A stretch of 64,000 nt of DNA from positions 1 to 64,000 of the forward strand of contig QFXH01000012.1 of NCBI GenBank assembly GCA_003402345.1, written 5' to 3'. Positions 20,903-29,569 of this stretch are shown here, piece after piece. The notes under the pieces are model-generated. The model was not told the DNA's origin and did not search any database. It saw only the letters and a program-made list of their open reading frames with translations. The position numbers and the translations under genes were made by a program. The first letter of the stretch is position 1, and each line of letters opens with the position of its first letter. Origin of the DNA: Candidatus Nitrotoga sp. MKT. Its GTDB lineage: Bacteria > Pseudomonadota > Gammaproteobacteria > Burkholderiales > Gallionellaceae.

Positions 20903-21673
20903 CTACTTGTCTGTCGGTTTTGCCATCTTCCGTTCTATTCGCTTACTGTGCTGTTCTAAATTATCACTTAGTTGGCTGATAATTTCCGAAGCGGCACTAA
21001 TAATTTGATTTGCGCCAAATCCTCCCCGGGCCATTTCTTTGTAAAAGGATTTTGCATATATTTTCGCCACTTGATCGGGATTGTGAAAAGGACTACCCAA
21101 CGATACGCCCATATTATTTTTGGCTTCTTGGGCCAGTGCCAGTTGGGCAAAGCGTGAATTCAGAATGCTCTGCAATTGGATTGACTGGATCGACTTACCG
21201 ATGAATAAAGCAACCACATTGAGAAGATTTAAATCAACTAGATTGAATGCACAATCGCGCATATGGCCACTTACGTTTACTACACCTACAATTTGCCCAC
21301 CAATGGTAATAGGCGAAGAAATCAGGCTTTTACAGGGTTCATTTGCACGTCGGGCCAATTTGGCAAATGCTGAGCAATTAATATCTTCAATCAGCAAAGG
21401 TTGGCCGGTTGCAATCACATGCCCAGCAATACCATCGCCCTTCCCTATCAATTCTTTATAAGCGGCAGCCGGCATTGGGCCGTAATTAGCGCAAACACTC
21501 ATCAGCAAATTATCGGCTGTGCCATCATTGAGCAGCATGATTGAACAATTTATAGCGCTCAATATTTTTGCCGTCATTTCAGCAAGTTGCGCAAGATTGT
21601 CGTCAAGATTGTCCTTCTCCAGAAAATTGGACAAATCCTGAAGCTTAATCAACGGAGTTTCTACATCGCCCAT
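20903..21673 (-). CDS. GAF-domain protein
   Basis: A 256-residue cytoplasmic protein with one GAF domain at about 25-175 (MLLNDGTADNLLMSVCANYGP, GDGIAGHVIATGQPLLIEDI, SSPITIGGQIVGVVNVSG). A helical tail (SEIISQLSDNLEQHSKRIERK) follows. GAF domains bind small ligands such as cyclic nucleotides, haem or tetrapyrroles; no output domain is attached. I place the start at 21673 because AAGGA precedes it at proper spacing; an ATG nine codons upstream has none. It may be the last gene of the HPr-rel-A operon. Confidence 0.8.
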   Translation of the reverse strand: MGDVETPLIKLQDLSNFLEKDNLDDNLAQLAEMTAKILSAINCSIMLLNDGTADNLLMSVCANYGPMPAAAYKELIGKGDGIAGHVIATGQPLLIEDINCSAFAKLARRANEPCKSLISSPITIGGQIVGVVNVSGHMRDCAFNLVDLNLLNVVALFIGKSIQSIQLQSILNSRFAQLALAQEAKNNMGVSLGSPFHNPDQVAKIYAKSFYKEMARGGFGANQIISAASEIISQLSDNLEQHSKRIERKMAKPTDK

Positions 21674-21795
21674 TATGAAATTATCCTTAACCTTCGCCAT
21701 ATTGTTAGACAGCTAAGTAACCAAATTTTTACTGATTCAAGCACAAAAGCATTAACAGTTTAACATCGCAAATAATTAACAATACCCAGAAACAG

Positions 21796-22872
21796 TCATT
21801 CAGGTTTAGGTGAAATAAAAGCCTTGTGAAAAAGATGACGCGCAAGAAGTAAGGACGGCATACGCAGCCAGGTTGCGCGTACATACAGTATCTGTCGTGC
21901 GGTACCAGTCAACCAATCGGAGCAGCTCTTGTGGGCAGGCAGGAGTGCACGCTCGAAAAGTTGATCTGTAAAAAACAAGGTTAACGGGTTGGGACGACCA
22001 TTTTGAATGGCTTCCATCATGCCTGAAGGAACGGGCGTATTCAAAAAATGTACAGCATAACGCAAGGCGTAAAAAAGTGGCCGCATCAACCCAAGCTCGT
22101 GTGCCCGCACGGATAAATCTGTCCAAAACGTTGGCAACTTACTGAAATGACGTAACAAACTATCAATATCGACCAAATCCCGCAGCCCCTGATCCAGTTG
22201 ATCGTTATGGAACAAGTGGACAGCACTGTGAAGCACCATATCGGCCGGGGCAAATATCTTCACATCATCATAGCCATCAAGTAATTGCGCCGCAGCCAAA
22301 AGCTTTGCCGAATCAGGGTGAAGCGCTGCCGTTTCCGGCAAAATCGCATGATGCACGTCGATAACGGTCTTCCGTTTAATATGCCGCATAGGCGGCAATT
22401 CATGCATCCATGTACGATAATAACGCTGGTCATAAGCATCGTGGTGCGTCGCCGCCCAACCATGAAGCATCAAAGCGGCTTCTACAACACTGAGACTATC
22501 TTTAGGCACAATGATGTCAATATCAGAGAATAGTCTTCCCTTGGCGGACGGCAGTTTTGCCATTACATAAGCAGCGCCTTTGAGGAGAACGACTGGCACA
22601 CCTACTTTTTCCAATGCCTTTCGAATTTGGGTTATTTCCCAATGAACAGCCTGGATATGCTTTTCAGAGATGACGCGTGACCACTCCAGATGTTGGCGAG
22701 GTTTTGGCGGTACCTGTTCGAGTAAGCTGCGTTCGTCTAATAAAAGGCAAATACGTGCCAACAGATTCGCGCGGCGTGCTTGGCGTATGAGCAAATCCCA
22801 GTCTAGCAGACTTAGGGAAATTAATGCTTCTGGCTCTCGGAGCGCTTGTAATATTAAGTAATTGGGGATCAC
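21796..22872 (-). CDS. Nucleotidyltransferase family protein (HPr-rel-A cluster)
   Basis: A 358-residue protein resembling the NTP_transf_5 group. VVLLKGAAYV followed by RLFSDIDIIVPKDSL (about 96-127) gives the lysine-glycine loop and the two catalytic aspartates, and several conserved histidines follow (DVHHAILPETAALH, DMVLHSAVHLFHND). Members are often encoded with HprK-like and PqqD-like proteins and are thought to modify a sugar or protein; the substrate is unknown. Translation seems to start at GTG 22872, as no ATG fits. A 130-base gap separates it from the kinase gene. Confidence 0.8.
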   Translation of the reverse strand: MIPNYLILQALREPEALISLSLLDWDLLIRQARRANLLARICLLLDERSLLEQVPPKPRQHLEWSRVISEKHIQAVHWEITQIRKALEKVGVPVVLLKGAAYVMAKLPSAKGRLFSDIDIIVPKDSLSVVEAALMLHGWAATHHDAYDQRYYRTWMHELPPMRHIKRKTVIDVHHAILPETAALHPDSAKLLAAAQLLDGYDDVKIFAPADMVLHSAVHLFHNDQLDQGLRDLVDIDSLLRHFSKLPTFWTDLSVRAHELGLMRPLFYALRYAVHFLNTPVPSGMMEAIQNGRPNPLTLFFTDQLFERALLPAHKSCSDWLTGTARQILYVRATWLRMPSLLLARHLFHKAFISPKPE

Positions 22873-23002
22873 ATTGGGTATTTATGTCAAATATAATGTG
22901 ATGAGTCGTTTTGCCACCACCCAATTCATTTTCACCAGAAGGGGCAGAAACTCGAGTCACTTTCTCTACAGAGGAGGCTGGGGCAACCTGATTGTAAATA
23001 AC

Positions 23003-23947
23003 CTACAATTCATTAGCATACATATGATTATTATTGGCAGCTTGCGGCTTTAGCGCACCAAATATTTCAATGGCATCATCCAATTTGCTGTACGTAAAAT
23101 CATAACACAGAGATGCATCAATCAATTTTGTCATGGCCTTAAAGCCCTGGAGTCCAAGAAGACTGTAATTAAAAGAATTATCTGCAACCCGCATGAACGC
23201 GCGGGATTGAGGCAATGTCTCCAAACACGCCGTAGCACCCGCCTGATATTTTGGAAAAATAACCCACGCAACCTGCACGGCCTCTGCAGCGCGGGCGATA
23301 CTATCAGCCGGTGCTTTCATGTGGGCAACCGTGCCTTTTATCGTATCCGCCACCTTACGGCTGAAAATCGCATTGGGTTCATAACGCCTGATGATCTCGA
23401 TAGATTCGTTTTTTAAACTAACGGGGCGCGGAAGCGGAATAAGCTTCCCATCACTAACACGGATCAACGCAAGCTCATCAGACAGCAATCTCCATCCGCG
23501 GTTTACCAAAGCTGCACATAAAGTGCTTTTACCCGAGCCTGGAGGAGCGGGCATAATCGCGGCAAAACCACCTTTTTCAACTACTGCCGCATGAATCATC
23601 AAACAGTGATTAACATGGGTTGATACGCACCAATTAAGTCCCCACTCCAACATGGGGAATGCCTGATCTAACGGCAGGGGTTTAAATATGGTGTTTCCGT
23701 CAAATAAAAACAACGCCTGTGGCTTAAACCATCGCCGTAGGTTACGTGGACGCGTAAGATTAACGTGGAAATCCGCAAAACAATCTTGCTCGACCAAAGG
23801 ATAATCGGCATAAAGCAAACCAATACCTTCAGCCACACTGGGAATCGTAGTTTTGAGGTGCGTAGTAAAAGAGCCAGTTTGCAAATATATCCCCGCCGTT
23901 TTAAGACGGAGCTTAAGTTCTGATGGCGTTAATGCAGAAACATTCAA
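23003..23947 (-). CDS. HprK-related kinase A
   Basis: A 314-residue protein with a P-loop of the HPr kinase/PEPCK kind: PAPPGSGKST at 133-142, then GWRLLSDELALIR, equivalent to the second acidic motif, and LPRPVSLKNESIEII. It lacks the N-terminal regulatory domain of true HprK. It matches the family named HPr-rel-A kinase, which appears with PqqD-like and nucleotidyltransferase genes in exosortase-bearing bacteria. Start is a TTG at 23947, two bases after the PqqD-like stop. The phosphorylated target is unknown. Confidence 0.82.
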   Translation of the reverse strand: MNVSALTPSELKLRLKTAGIYLQTGSFTTHLKTTIPSVAEGIGLLYADYPLVEQDCFADFHVNLTRPRNLRRWFKPQALFLFDGNTIFKPLPLDQAFPMLEWGLNWCVSTHVNHCLMIHAAVVEKGGFAAIMPAPPGSGKSTLCAALVNRGWRLLSDELALIRVSDGKLIPLPRPVSLKNESIEIIRRYEPNAIFSRKVADTIKGTVAHMKAPADSIARAAEAVQVAWVIFPKYQAGATACLETLPQSRAFMRVADNSFNYSLLGLQGFKAMTKLIDASLCYDFTYSKLDDAIEIFGALKPQAANNNHMYANEL

Positions 23948-23949
23948 AA

Positions 23950-24231
23950 TCAGCTAAATTCTATCAGTCCAAGCGTATTAAGCTCATTGAGGAGATGGTC
24001 AATTTGGAATGAAAATTCCTTGTCCGTTACATTTTCGGCTTGCAGCCGTTGGGCAAGCGCTTCGGTCAAATGTAGCGCGTTTAATGACGATTGCCGTAAT
24101 TCCAACAGCACCTGGGCAGCTGCTGAGCCAAGCAGATGGGTATCTCCCGAAAGATTATTATAAAATACCCATTCATCATCATCCCATGAGCAGTAACTAA
24201 CTGCCTGACTGGGAGTTAAGCGCCATTCCAT
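23950..24231 (-). CDS. PqqD-like protein of the HPr-rel-A system
   Basis: A 93-residue protein with the PqqD-like fold: YCSWDDDEWVFYNNLSGDTHLLG, VLLELRQSSLNALHLTEALA and a C-terminal helix pair (FSFQIDHLLNELNTLGLIE). PqqD relatives usually hold a peptide substrate for a modifying enzyme. Here no radical SAM enzyme is present; the partner is the HprK-like kinase encoded two bases downstream. The 24288-25085 product could be its client, by position. Confidence 0.78.
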   Translation of the reverse strand: MEWRLTPSQAVSYCSWDDDEWVFYNNLSGDTHLLGSAAAQVLLELRQSSLNALHLTEALAQRLQAENVTDKEFSFQIDHLLNELNTLGLIEFS

Positions 24232-24287
24232 TTTTAATTAGCATCATTAAGGGAAAAGTAAGACTGGCATAGGGTTATTGCGGCAAT

Positions 24288-25085
24288 TTAATTAGCCCCA
24301 GTTTGCTTTAAATAATCGATAATTTGTGCGGCATTCCAATCTACATTGGCAGTGGGAGAAAAAACACCACGACTCTGCCACTCATCGAACATCGATTGAA
24401 TTGTAGCTGGAGACAAATAAGGAGTATCTCCATTTCTTGCACGATACAATGCTTTTACAAGATGTTGTAATAACACCTGCGTTTGATAAGGAGGGAGATC
24501 CGGAGGTGCAACTACGGTAGTCGGGGTTGGCAGCGTTATGTTATTTGTCTTACCCTGCTTACGTGCCTGAGAATTTGAATCTGATGCAGCGCGAAACGCC
24601 GTCGTGTAGCTCCCAGCCGCTAATTTCCCCTTGGGCGGCGGCACTGGAACGTTTACATTTGCCGGTGCGCTTGGATTTACATTTACAGTCTGAGGCTCTG
24701 TCCAAACATTTGCCATTATATCTACGCAACGTCTATTGTTATATGACGTATTCGATAGGCTTGACATTGGAAACGCCTCTATAAACTTTTCATCTGGATT
24801 TATAGCGGATTTAAAGCCTGATATAACTGCGGGGGGACACTCACCATGCTGGCTGGTATTACCTGACACAAACCCAGATGGTGTCGAACAAAATGCTTCA
24901 CCTAATACGGGCCGGCTCGCAAGAGTTAAAATAATCCCTGATACCGCTAAACCAGACGCCGCAAACTGCCTCCGGGATTCGCCTGAAAACTTTATCTGAT
25001 CACCGGCATCATGAGATAACTGTTGTTTTTCCAACCCATCACTTTTATCCACATTGACGGCCATAATATAATCATCCTTTTTCAT
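24288..25085 (-). CDS. Hypothetical exported protein with internal twin-arginine signal, first gene of the HPr-rel-A operon
   Basis: A 265-residue protein, not recognised. Residues 1-36 are hydrophilic; then ESRRQFAASGLAVSGIIL fits a twin-arginine (SRRxF) signal followed by a hydrophobic stretch and a cleavage-like VLGEAF. The mature part has cysteine-containing segments (FCSTPSG, HGECPP), a proline-rich hinge (NVPVPPPKGK) and a C-terminal helical region (YLSPATIQSMFDEWQSRG). An alternative start at 25064 also has a plausible ribosome site (AAGGA). Position at the head of the operon, behind a sigma-54 promoter, suggests it is the substrate of the PqqD-like/HprK-like pair (inference). Confidence 0.7.
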   Translation of the reverse strand: MKKDDYIMAVNVDKSDGLEKQQLSHDAGDQIKFSGESRRQFAASGLAVSGIILTLASRPVLGEAFCSTPSGFVSGNTSQHGECPPAVISGFKSAINPDEKFIEAFPMSSLSNTSYNNRRCVDIMANVWTEPQTVNVNPSAPANVNVPVPPPKGKLAAGSYTTAFRAASDSNSQARKQGKTNNITLPTPTTVVAPPDLPPYQTQVLLQHLVKALYRARNGDTPYLSPATIQSMFDEWQSRGVFSPTANVDWNAAQIIDYLKQTGAN

Positions 25086-25168
25086 GTTGCACCTTGCATT
25101 TCACACATCGTCCTAATTCGATTATTTAGTACCCGGCAAATTAATATAGAACACACCAGACACATCAA

Positions 25169-25183
25169 GCAAAATACATGCCA
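25169..25183 (-). promoter_or_regulatory. Sigma-54 promoter upstream of the HPr-rel-A operon
   Basis: On the minus strand TGGCATGTATTTTGC has the -24 GG and -12 GC exactly ten bases apart and agrees with TGGCAC-N5-TTGC in all but one base. It ends 84 bases before the first start codon. Confidence 0.75.
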
Positions 25184-25623
25184 AAATCGGCATATATTTT
25201 AAAGAAATATAATAAACATGGTGCTACGCTACCCACACTCTTGCAGTTTCTTACTTTTTTAAAAGTTTTAACTAGAAATGTAAAAATTCTCGACATCCTA
25301 ACCAAGTACCCACGACTCTCGACTCTAAGTAAAATAGAACAAGCGATCAATATTCAGCTTCCCGGATAAGAATCAATCCACTCACCCGTGACACACTCTA
25401 CTGCAACCGAGCAAGCCCCGTCGGACAGCGCGTTGCTGTATAACCCCCGCATTCTCCAGCCTGGTTAGCCGATGCACTCTTCAAGAGAGTGCCCGATATA
25501 GCAACTACCGTTAGCCTAAAAAAAGAAAAATGTACACCCACTACAAATCACATAAAAACTGTACTAATTAATAGCATACCCATAACGAATATAACTATAA
25601 ATCTGAAATCCTTCACTTATGGC

Positions 25624-25637
25624 TTGATATATATCAA
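25624..25637. promoter_or_regulatory. FNR/CRP-type binding site (perfect FNR box)
   Basis: TTGATATATATCAA is an exact FNR consensus palindrome (TTGAT-N4-ATCAA), 96 bases upstream of the fnr start. It suggests autoregulation. Confidence 0.8.
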
Positions 25638-25733
25638 AATTAACATATACTTTTCACCTGCACTGCTTTCTTACCTATTATTGTTATTGCAACCCAAACA
25701 CCGCATACTAAAATACCGTAAAAATTCATAGCC

Positions 25734-26462
25734 ATGCACAAACCTGTCCCCAACAATTCACTGAAGGCTGCATGTTCGACTTGTAATCTGCGTAAACTAT
25801 GCCTGCCCGTTAGCTTGAGTAATATTGAAATGGCACGCTTAGATGATTTAATTACCCGCAAAGGTGTTTACCGTCATGGCAGCATCTTATACCGGAGCGG
25901 AGACAAATTCCAAGCGCTGTATGCGATTCGTACTGGCTTTTTCAAAACTCAAATCCTTAATGAAGACGGGCGGGAACAAGTTACCGGCTTTCAGATGGCT
26001 GGAGAAATCATCGGCATGGATGGAATTAGTAGTGATGCACACACTTGCGATGCCGTAGCACTTGAAGATAGTGAGGTATGTGAAATCCCCTTCAGTCGCC
26101 TAGAGGATCTTGGCCGGGAACTTCCCCCGCTACAGCGGCACTTACACCGCATTCTTAGTCGAGAAATCGTACGCGATCAAAACGTTATGCTGCTGCTTGG
26201 ATCAATGCGCGCGGAGGAACGCTTGGCTACCTTTCTGCTCAATCTGTCACAACGCTTTGCGGTGCGCGGTTATTCGCCCACTTCATTCCAATTACGCATG
26301 ACGCGTCACGAAATCGGCAGCTATCTCGGATTAAAACTGGAAACTGTCAGCCGCGCACTATCACACTTACAGGAAAGCAAGCTGATTAATGTACGCAATA
26401 GGTCATTGGAAATACTTTGCCTATCTGGGCTACAAGCCTGCATGGGAAAGCGTACACGCTGA
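25734..26462 (+). CDS. fnr: FNR-type oxygen-responsive regulator
   Basis: A 242-residue CRP/FNR-family regulator. Cys14, Cys17 and Cys23 (CSTCNLRKLC) with Cys105 (AHTCDAVALED) are the four ligands of the oxygen-sensitive [4Fe-4S] cluster. A cyclic-nucleotide-type beta barrel (about 30-150) leads through the dimer helix to the helix-turn-helix. TRHEIGSYLGLKLETVSRALS contains the FNR-specific E-x2-SR recognition residues, which agree with the FNR box upstream. It controls adaptation to low oxygen, activating or repressing as a dimer when the cluster is intact. Confidence 0.94.
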   Translation: MHKPVPNNSLKAACSTCNLRKLCLPVSLSNIEMARLDDLITRKGVYRHGSILYRSGDKFQALYAIRTGFFKTQILNEDGREQVTGFQMAGEIIGMDGISSDAHTCDAVALEDSEVCEIPFSRLEDLGRELPPLQRHLHRILSREIVRDQNVMLLLGSMRAEERLATFLLNLSQRFAVRGYSPTSFQLRMTRHEIGSYLGLKLETVSRALSHLQESKLINVRNRSLEILCLSGLQACMGKRTR

Positions 26463-26766
26463 CATATCAGGCAGCTACTTAAATAGCGTGCTCTGTATTG
26501 TTGCCCAATCTGGACACAAACCATACGACTTTCTTTCTAACCACCAACATCATTGTAATGAAAACCTGTTACAACTGACCGTTGTACACCCATCGTCTCT
26601 TTCATCAACTTAGGCTTACATAATTTTCACAACAAAGCTTACGACACAGCTGGCGGAACGTTATAGTTCATCAAACTCAAATAGCTATTCACACATGCAT
26701 ATACACATATTCGCAATTTTACAGTTTTTCATCGGCACAATTGCTGATTGTTGTACGGAGAAATAA
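26463..26766. other. Intergenic region before the SCO gene, no feature seen
   Basis: About 304 bases without an ORF or a hairpin I can support. It should carry the promoter of the SCO gene; ACGGAG at 26755-26760 is its ribosome site. Confidence 0.4.
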
Positions 26767-27357
26767 ATGCATAGACTGCTGTTACTGTTATTTATGACGC
26801 TGCTAATCAGTTGCGAGAAATCCAAACCGCCCACTCCATTCCAAGCCATTGATATCAGTTGGCGATATGCAAGCGAACCCGTGAACTTCCATCTCACCGA
26901 CCCCAACGGCAAAATACGCAAACTATCGGATTTCAAAGACAAGGTGGTGGTATTGTTTTTTGGTTATACCCACTGCCCCGAGATTTGCCCAACTACGCTG
27001 GCTGATCTGGCACAGGTGATGCGCTTGCTTGATAAGGATGCGGCAAAGGTACAGGTGCTATTCGTCACGTTGGATCCTGAACGCGACACGCCAAAACTAT
27101 TGGCTGAATATGTTCCCTTTTTTCACCCATCTTTCCTGGGCTTGTACGGCGATGCCCAAACTACTGCGCAGGTAGCCAAAACATTTGGCGTCAATTATGA
27201 AAAACGGGTCGAAAAAGGCAGCTATACTCTGGATCATTCCGATGGTACCTACCTAATTGGCGCAAACGGCAAACCCGTATTGCTTTCCCCCTATAACCAG
27301 CGCGCTGAATTGTTAGTGCAGGATATAAAGTTGCTACTACAAACGGCACACGACTGA
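26767..27357 (+). CDS. SCO1/SenC-family copper-binding lipoprotein
   Basis: A 196-residue lipoprotein: signal MHRLLLLLFMTLLISC with the lipobox cysteine at 16. It then has a thioredoxin-fold domain with the copper motif GYTHCPEICP (Cys70, Cys74) and the distant ligand His157 (TLDHSDGTYL). SCO proteins deliver copper to the CuA site of cytochrome c oxidase or keep thiols reduced in the periplasm. No oxidase gene is adjacent. FNR lies upstream, which fits respiratory control but proves no link. Confidence 0.92.
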   Translation: MHRLLLLLFMTLLISCEKSKPPTPFQAIDISWRYASEPVNFHLTDPNGKIRKLSDFKDKVVVLFFGYTHCPEICPTTLADLAQVMRLLDKDAAKVQVLFVTLDPERDTPKLLAEYVPFFHPSFLGLYGDAQTTAQVAKTFGVNYEKRVEKGSYTLDHSDGTYLIGANGKPVLLSPYNQRAELLVQDIKLLLQTAHD

Positions 27358-27369
27358 TGCACAAACAAT

Positions 27370-27843
27370 CTATCCACCATCGTCTGTGCCTCGTAATACC
27401 TTAAAAATCACATCCGGCATAAAACCGCGCGATTGCATAAAGCGTAGCTGCTTGGCTTTTTCCTTGGCATCCCCTGGGGCAATGCCGAATTTTCTTTGCC
27501 AGATGCCGCGCGCCGCTTCCAATTCCGTATCTTTCATTTGCGGTAACACATCGTTAATCAAATCTTCGCCTATGCCTTTCTGGCGAAGTTCATGTGCAAT
27601 GCGTTGCATGCCGAAACGATTGCGGCGTAAGCGCACGACCTGTTCGACTGCGCGGGAATCGGATAGCCAACCTCGCGCTGCCAATTCATCCAGAACCCTC
27701 TCCACATTGTCGTCTGGTGTGGCCTGTAGCAGAAGTTTGGCGTGAAGTTCGGCACGGCTGTATTCACGCCGCACCAGATATTTCATGGCGCGGGTGTGCA
27801 GACTTAACTCAGGCTTCTTGGGCACCGCTTTCAGTTCCATCAT
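27370..27843 (-). CDS. recX: Regulatory protein RecX
   Basis: A 157-residue helical-repeat protein with three three-helix modules: [42 protein letters not shown] and [18 protein letters not shown]. RecX caps or blocks RecA filament growth. The reading frame begins with two consecutive ATG codons (27843 or 27840) inside the last 35 bases of recA, so the two are co-translated. Length and position are standard for proteobacteria. Confidence 0.93.
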   Translation of the reverse strand: MMELKAVPKKPELSLHTRAMKYLVRREYSRAELHAKLLLQATPDDNVERVLDELAARGWLSDSRAVEQVVRLRRNRFGMQRIAHELRQKGIGEDLINDVLPQMKDTELEAARGIWQRKFGIAPGDAKEKAKQLRFMQSRGFMPDVIFKVLRGTDDGG

Positions 27844-28840
27844 TGAGTGCAGCTACACCAGCCGCGGCGCGGATTTTGTTCTCAATTTCAATTGCCATTT
27901 CAGGATGCTCTTTCAGATATTCACGCGCATTATCTTTTCCCTGACCAATCTTCTCGCCTTTGTAACTGTACCAAGCACCCGCTTTCTCGACCAACTTGTG
28001 CAGTACACCCAACTCGACGACTTCGCCTTCACGAGAAATACCTTCACCATACAAAATATCGAATTCCGCCTGTTTGAACGGCGGCGCTACCTTGTTCTTG
28101 ACCACTTTCACGCGGGTTTCTGAACCGATCACCTCATCGCCCTTCTTGATCGCACCGACACGACGGATGTCCAGACGAACAGAAGCATAAAATTTTAAAG
28201 CATTGCCGCCGGTCGTGGTTTCCGGGCTACCAAACATCACACCGATTTTCATACGTATCTGATTAATAAAAATCACCGTTGTATTGGAGCGCTTGATGTT
28301 AGCGGTCAGCTTACGCAATGCCTGCGACATCAAGCGTGCCTGCAACCCCATTTGCGGCTCGCCCATCTCTCCTTCAATTTCTGCCTTAGGGGTCAGTGCT
28401 GCCACAGAATCAACCACCACCACATCCACAGCAGCTGAACGCACCAACATATCAGCAATCTCCAACGCTTGCTCACCGTTATCTGGTTGCGAAATGAGCA
28501 GCTCACTGACATTCACGCCCAGCTTTTGCGCGTATTGCGGGTCGAGCGCATGTTCTGCATCAATAAATGCAGCAGTTCCACCTAATTTTTGCATTTCGGC
28601 GATCACTTGCAACGTGAGCGTGGTTTTGCCGGACGATTCCGGACCGTAAATTTCAATTACACGACCACGCGGCAAGCCACCCACACCCAGCGCGATATCC
28701 AACCCTAATGATCCAGTAGAAACCACTTGAATGTCGCGCGCAATATCATGCTCGCCCAAACGCATAATAGAACCTTTGCCGAACTGCTTTTCAATCTGAC
28801 TCAGAGCCGCCGTGAGTGCCTTGCTTTTATTATCATCCAT
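27809..28840 (-). CDS. recA: Recombinase RecA
   Basis: The 343-residue ATPase forms filaments on single-stranded DNA and drives homologous recombination and LexA cleavage. Walker A GPESSGKT is at 66-73; [19 protein letters not shown] is Walker B followed by loop L1, and [18 protein letters not shown] includes loop L2. The start is ATG 28840 ([13 protein letters not shown]), with AAGGGA upstream. I see no CTGT-N8-ACAG LexA box in the 130 bases before it. recX overlaps its end. Confidence 0.98.
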   Translation of the reverse strand: MDDNKSKALTAALSQIEKQFGKGSIMRLGEHDIARDIQVVSTGSLGLDIALGVGGLPRGRVIEIYGPESSGKTTLTLQVIAEMQKLGGTAAFIDAEHALDPQYAQKLGVNVSELLISQPDNGEQALEIADMLVRSAAVDVVVVDSVAALTPKAEIEGEMGEPQMGLQARLMSQALRKLTANIKRSNTTVIFINQIRMKIGVMFGSPETTTGGNALKFYASVRLDIRRVGAIKKGDEVIGSETRVKVVKNKVAPPFKQAEFDILYGEGISREGEVVELGVLHKLVEKAGAWYSYKGEKIGQGKDNAREYLKEHPEMAIEIENKIRAAAGVAALNDGTESGAQEA

Positions 28841-28970
28841 GCAACTTTTTCCCTTCAAAAATGATACACAATTATGGCATAAGCCATCCGAGGCTAAACT
28901 AGAAAGACTCTGGCTAGATCAATTTAAAATTTCCTGATTTAAAAATGGGATGACCATAACCGGCACGATC

Positions 28971-29480
28971 TTAAACTACCTCCCTTACCTGATTCAGCAG
29001 TTCCAACACTCCTTGCAAAGCTAAGCTTACCGACTGCATACGAATTTCTGCACGGTTACCAGAAAGATGATGCAGCGATACAATACTCTGCCCCCCCTTA
29101 ATCCCCCAAGCAAACCACACTGTGCCAACAGGCTTGTCCGGTGTACCGCCTGCTGGCCCGGCAATGCCGCTGACCGCCAGTACCACCTGCGCATGGCTAT
29201 AGTACAACGCGCCTGCTACCATTTCGCGCACAACGGCCTCGCTTACCGCACCATAATGCATCAGAGTATCTTGGGCAACGCCCAACATCTCACGTTTAGC
29301 TTCATTTGAATAAGTGATAAAACCACGCTCAAACCATTCGGAACTACCTGCAATATCAGTAATGGCACTGGCCACCGCACCACCCGTGCATGACTCGGCT
29401 GTGGCCAACATAAGGCCATGTGACTTTAGCGCACTGCCAATTTGTATTGCCAAATTTTCAGGGTCATAGCTCACAAGCAT
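28971..29480 (-). CDS. pncC: Nicotinamide-nucleotide amidohydrolase PncC (CinA C-terminal domain)
   Basis: A 169-residue stand-alone CinA C-terminal domain protein. LATAESCTGGAVASAITDIAGSS is the diagnostic motif with the catalytic serine, followed by FITYSNEAKREMLGV, VLAVSGIAGPAGGTPDKPVGTVW and a C-terminal helix. It hydrolyses NMN to nicotinate mononucleotide in pyridine nucleotide salvage. The N-terminal CinA domain is absent, as in most PncC proteins. It sits upstream of recA, a frequent arrangement. Confidence 0.93.
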   Translation of the reverse strand: MLVSYDPENLAIQIGSALKSHGLMLATAESCTGGAVASAITDIAGSSEWFERGFITYSNEAKREMLGVAQDTLMHYGAVSEAVVREMVAGALYYSHAQVVLAVSGIAGPAGGTPDKPVGTVWFAWGIKGGQSIVSLHHLSGNRAEIRMQSVSLALQGVLELLNQVREVV

Positions 29481-29569
29481 AATCTCATTGTCTTGCCATG
29501 TTCACGTTTGGACTAATCGCACGGCAAGTTGACCATTAGTCAGATGGAAAAACCCAGAGATGGCAGATT

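Larger units (their letters stand above)
25086..25733. other. 648-base intergenic region between the HPr-rel-A operon and fnr
   Basis: It is AT-rich with no credible gene. It holds a sigma-54 promoter (25169-25183, minus strand), a short hairpin GCACTCT-TCAAG-AGAGTGC at 25474-25492 without a T-tract, and an FNR box (25624-25637). A patch at 25375-25475 is more GC-rich and may be a remnant of something else. Confidence 0.6.

Noticed and set aside
25474-25492. Hairpin GCACTCT/AGAGTGC as a terminator
   Set aside because: No T-tract on either strand; left as an unexplained hairpin within the intergenic region.
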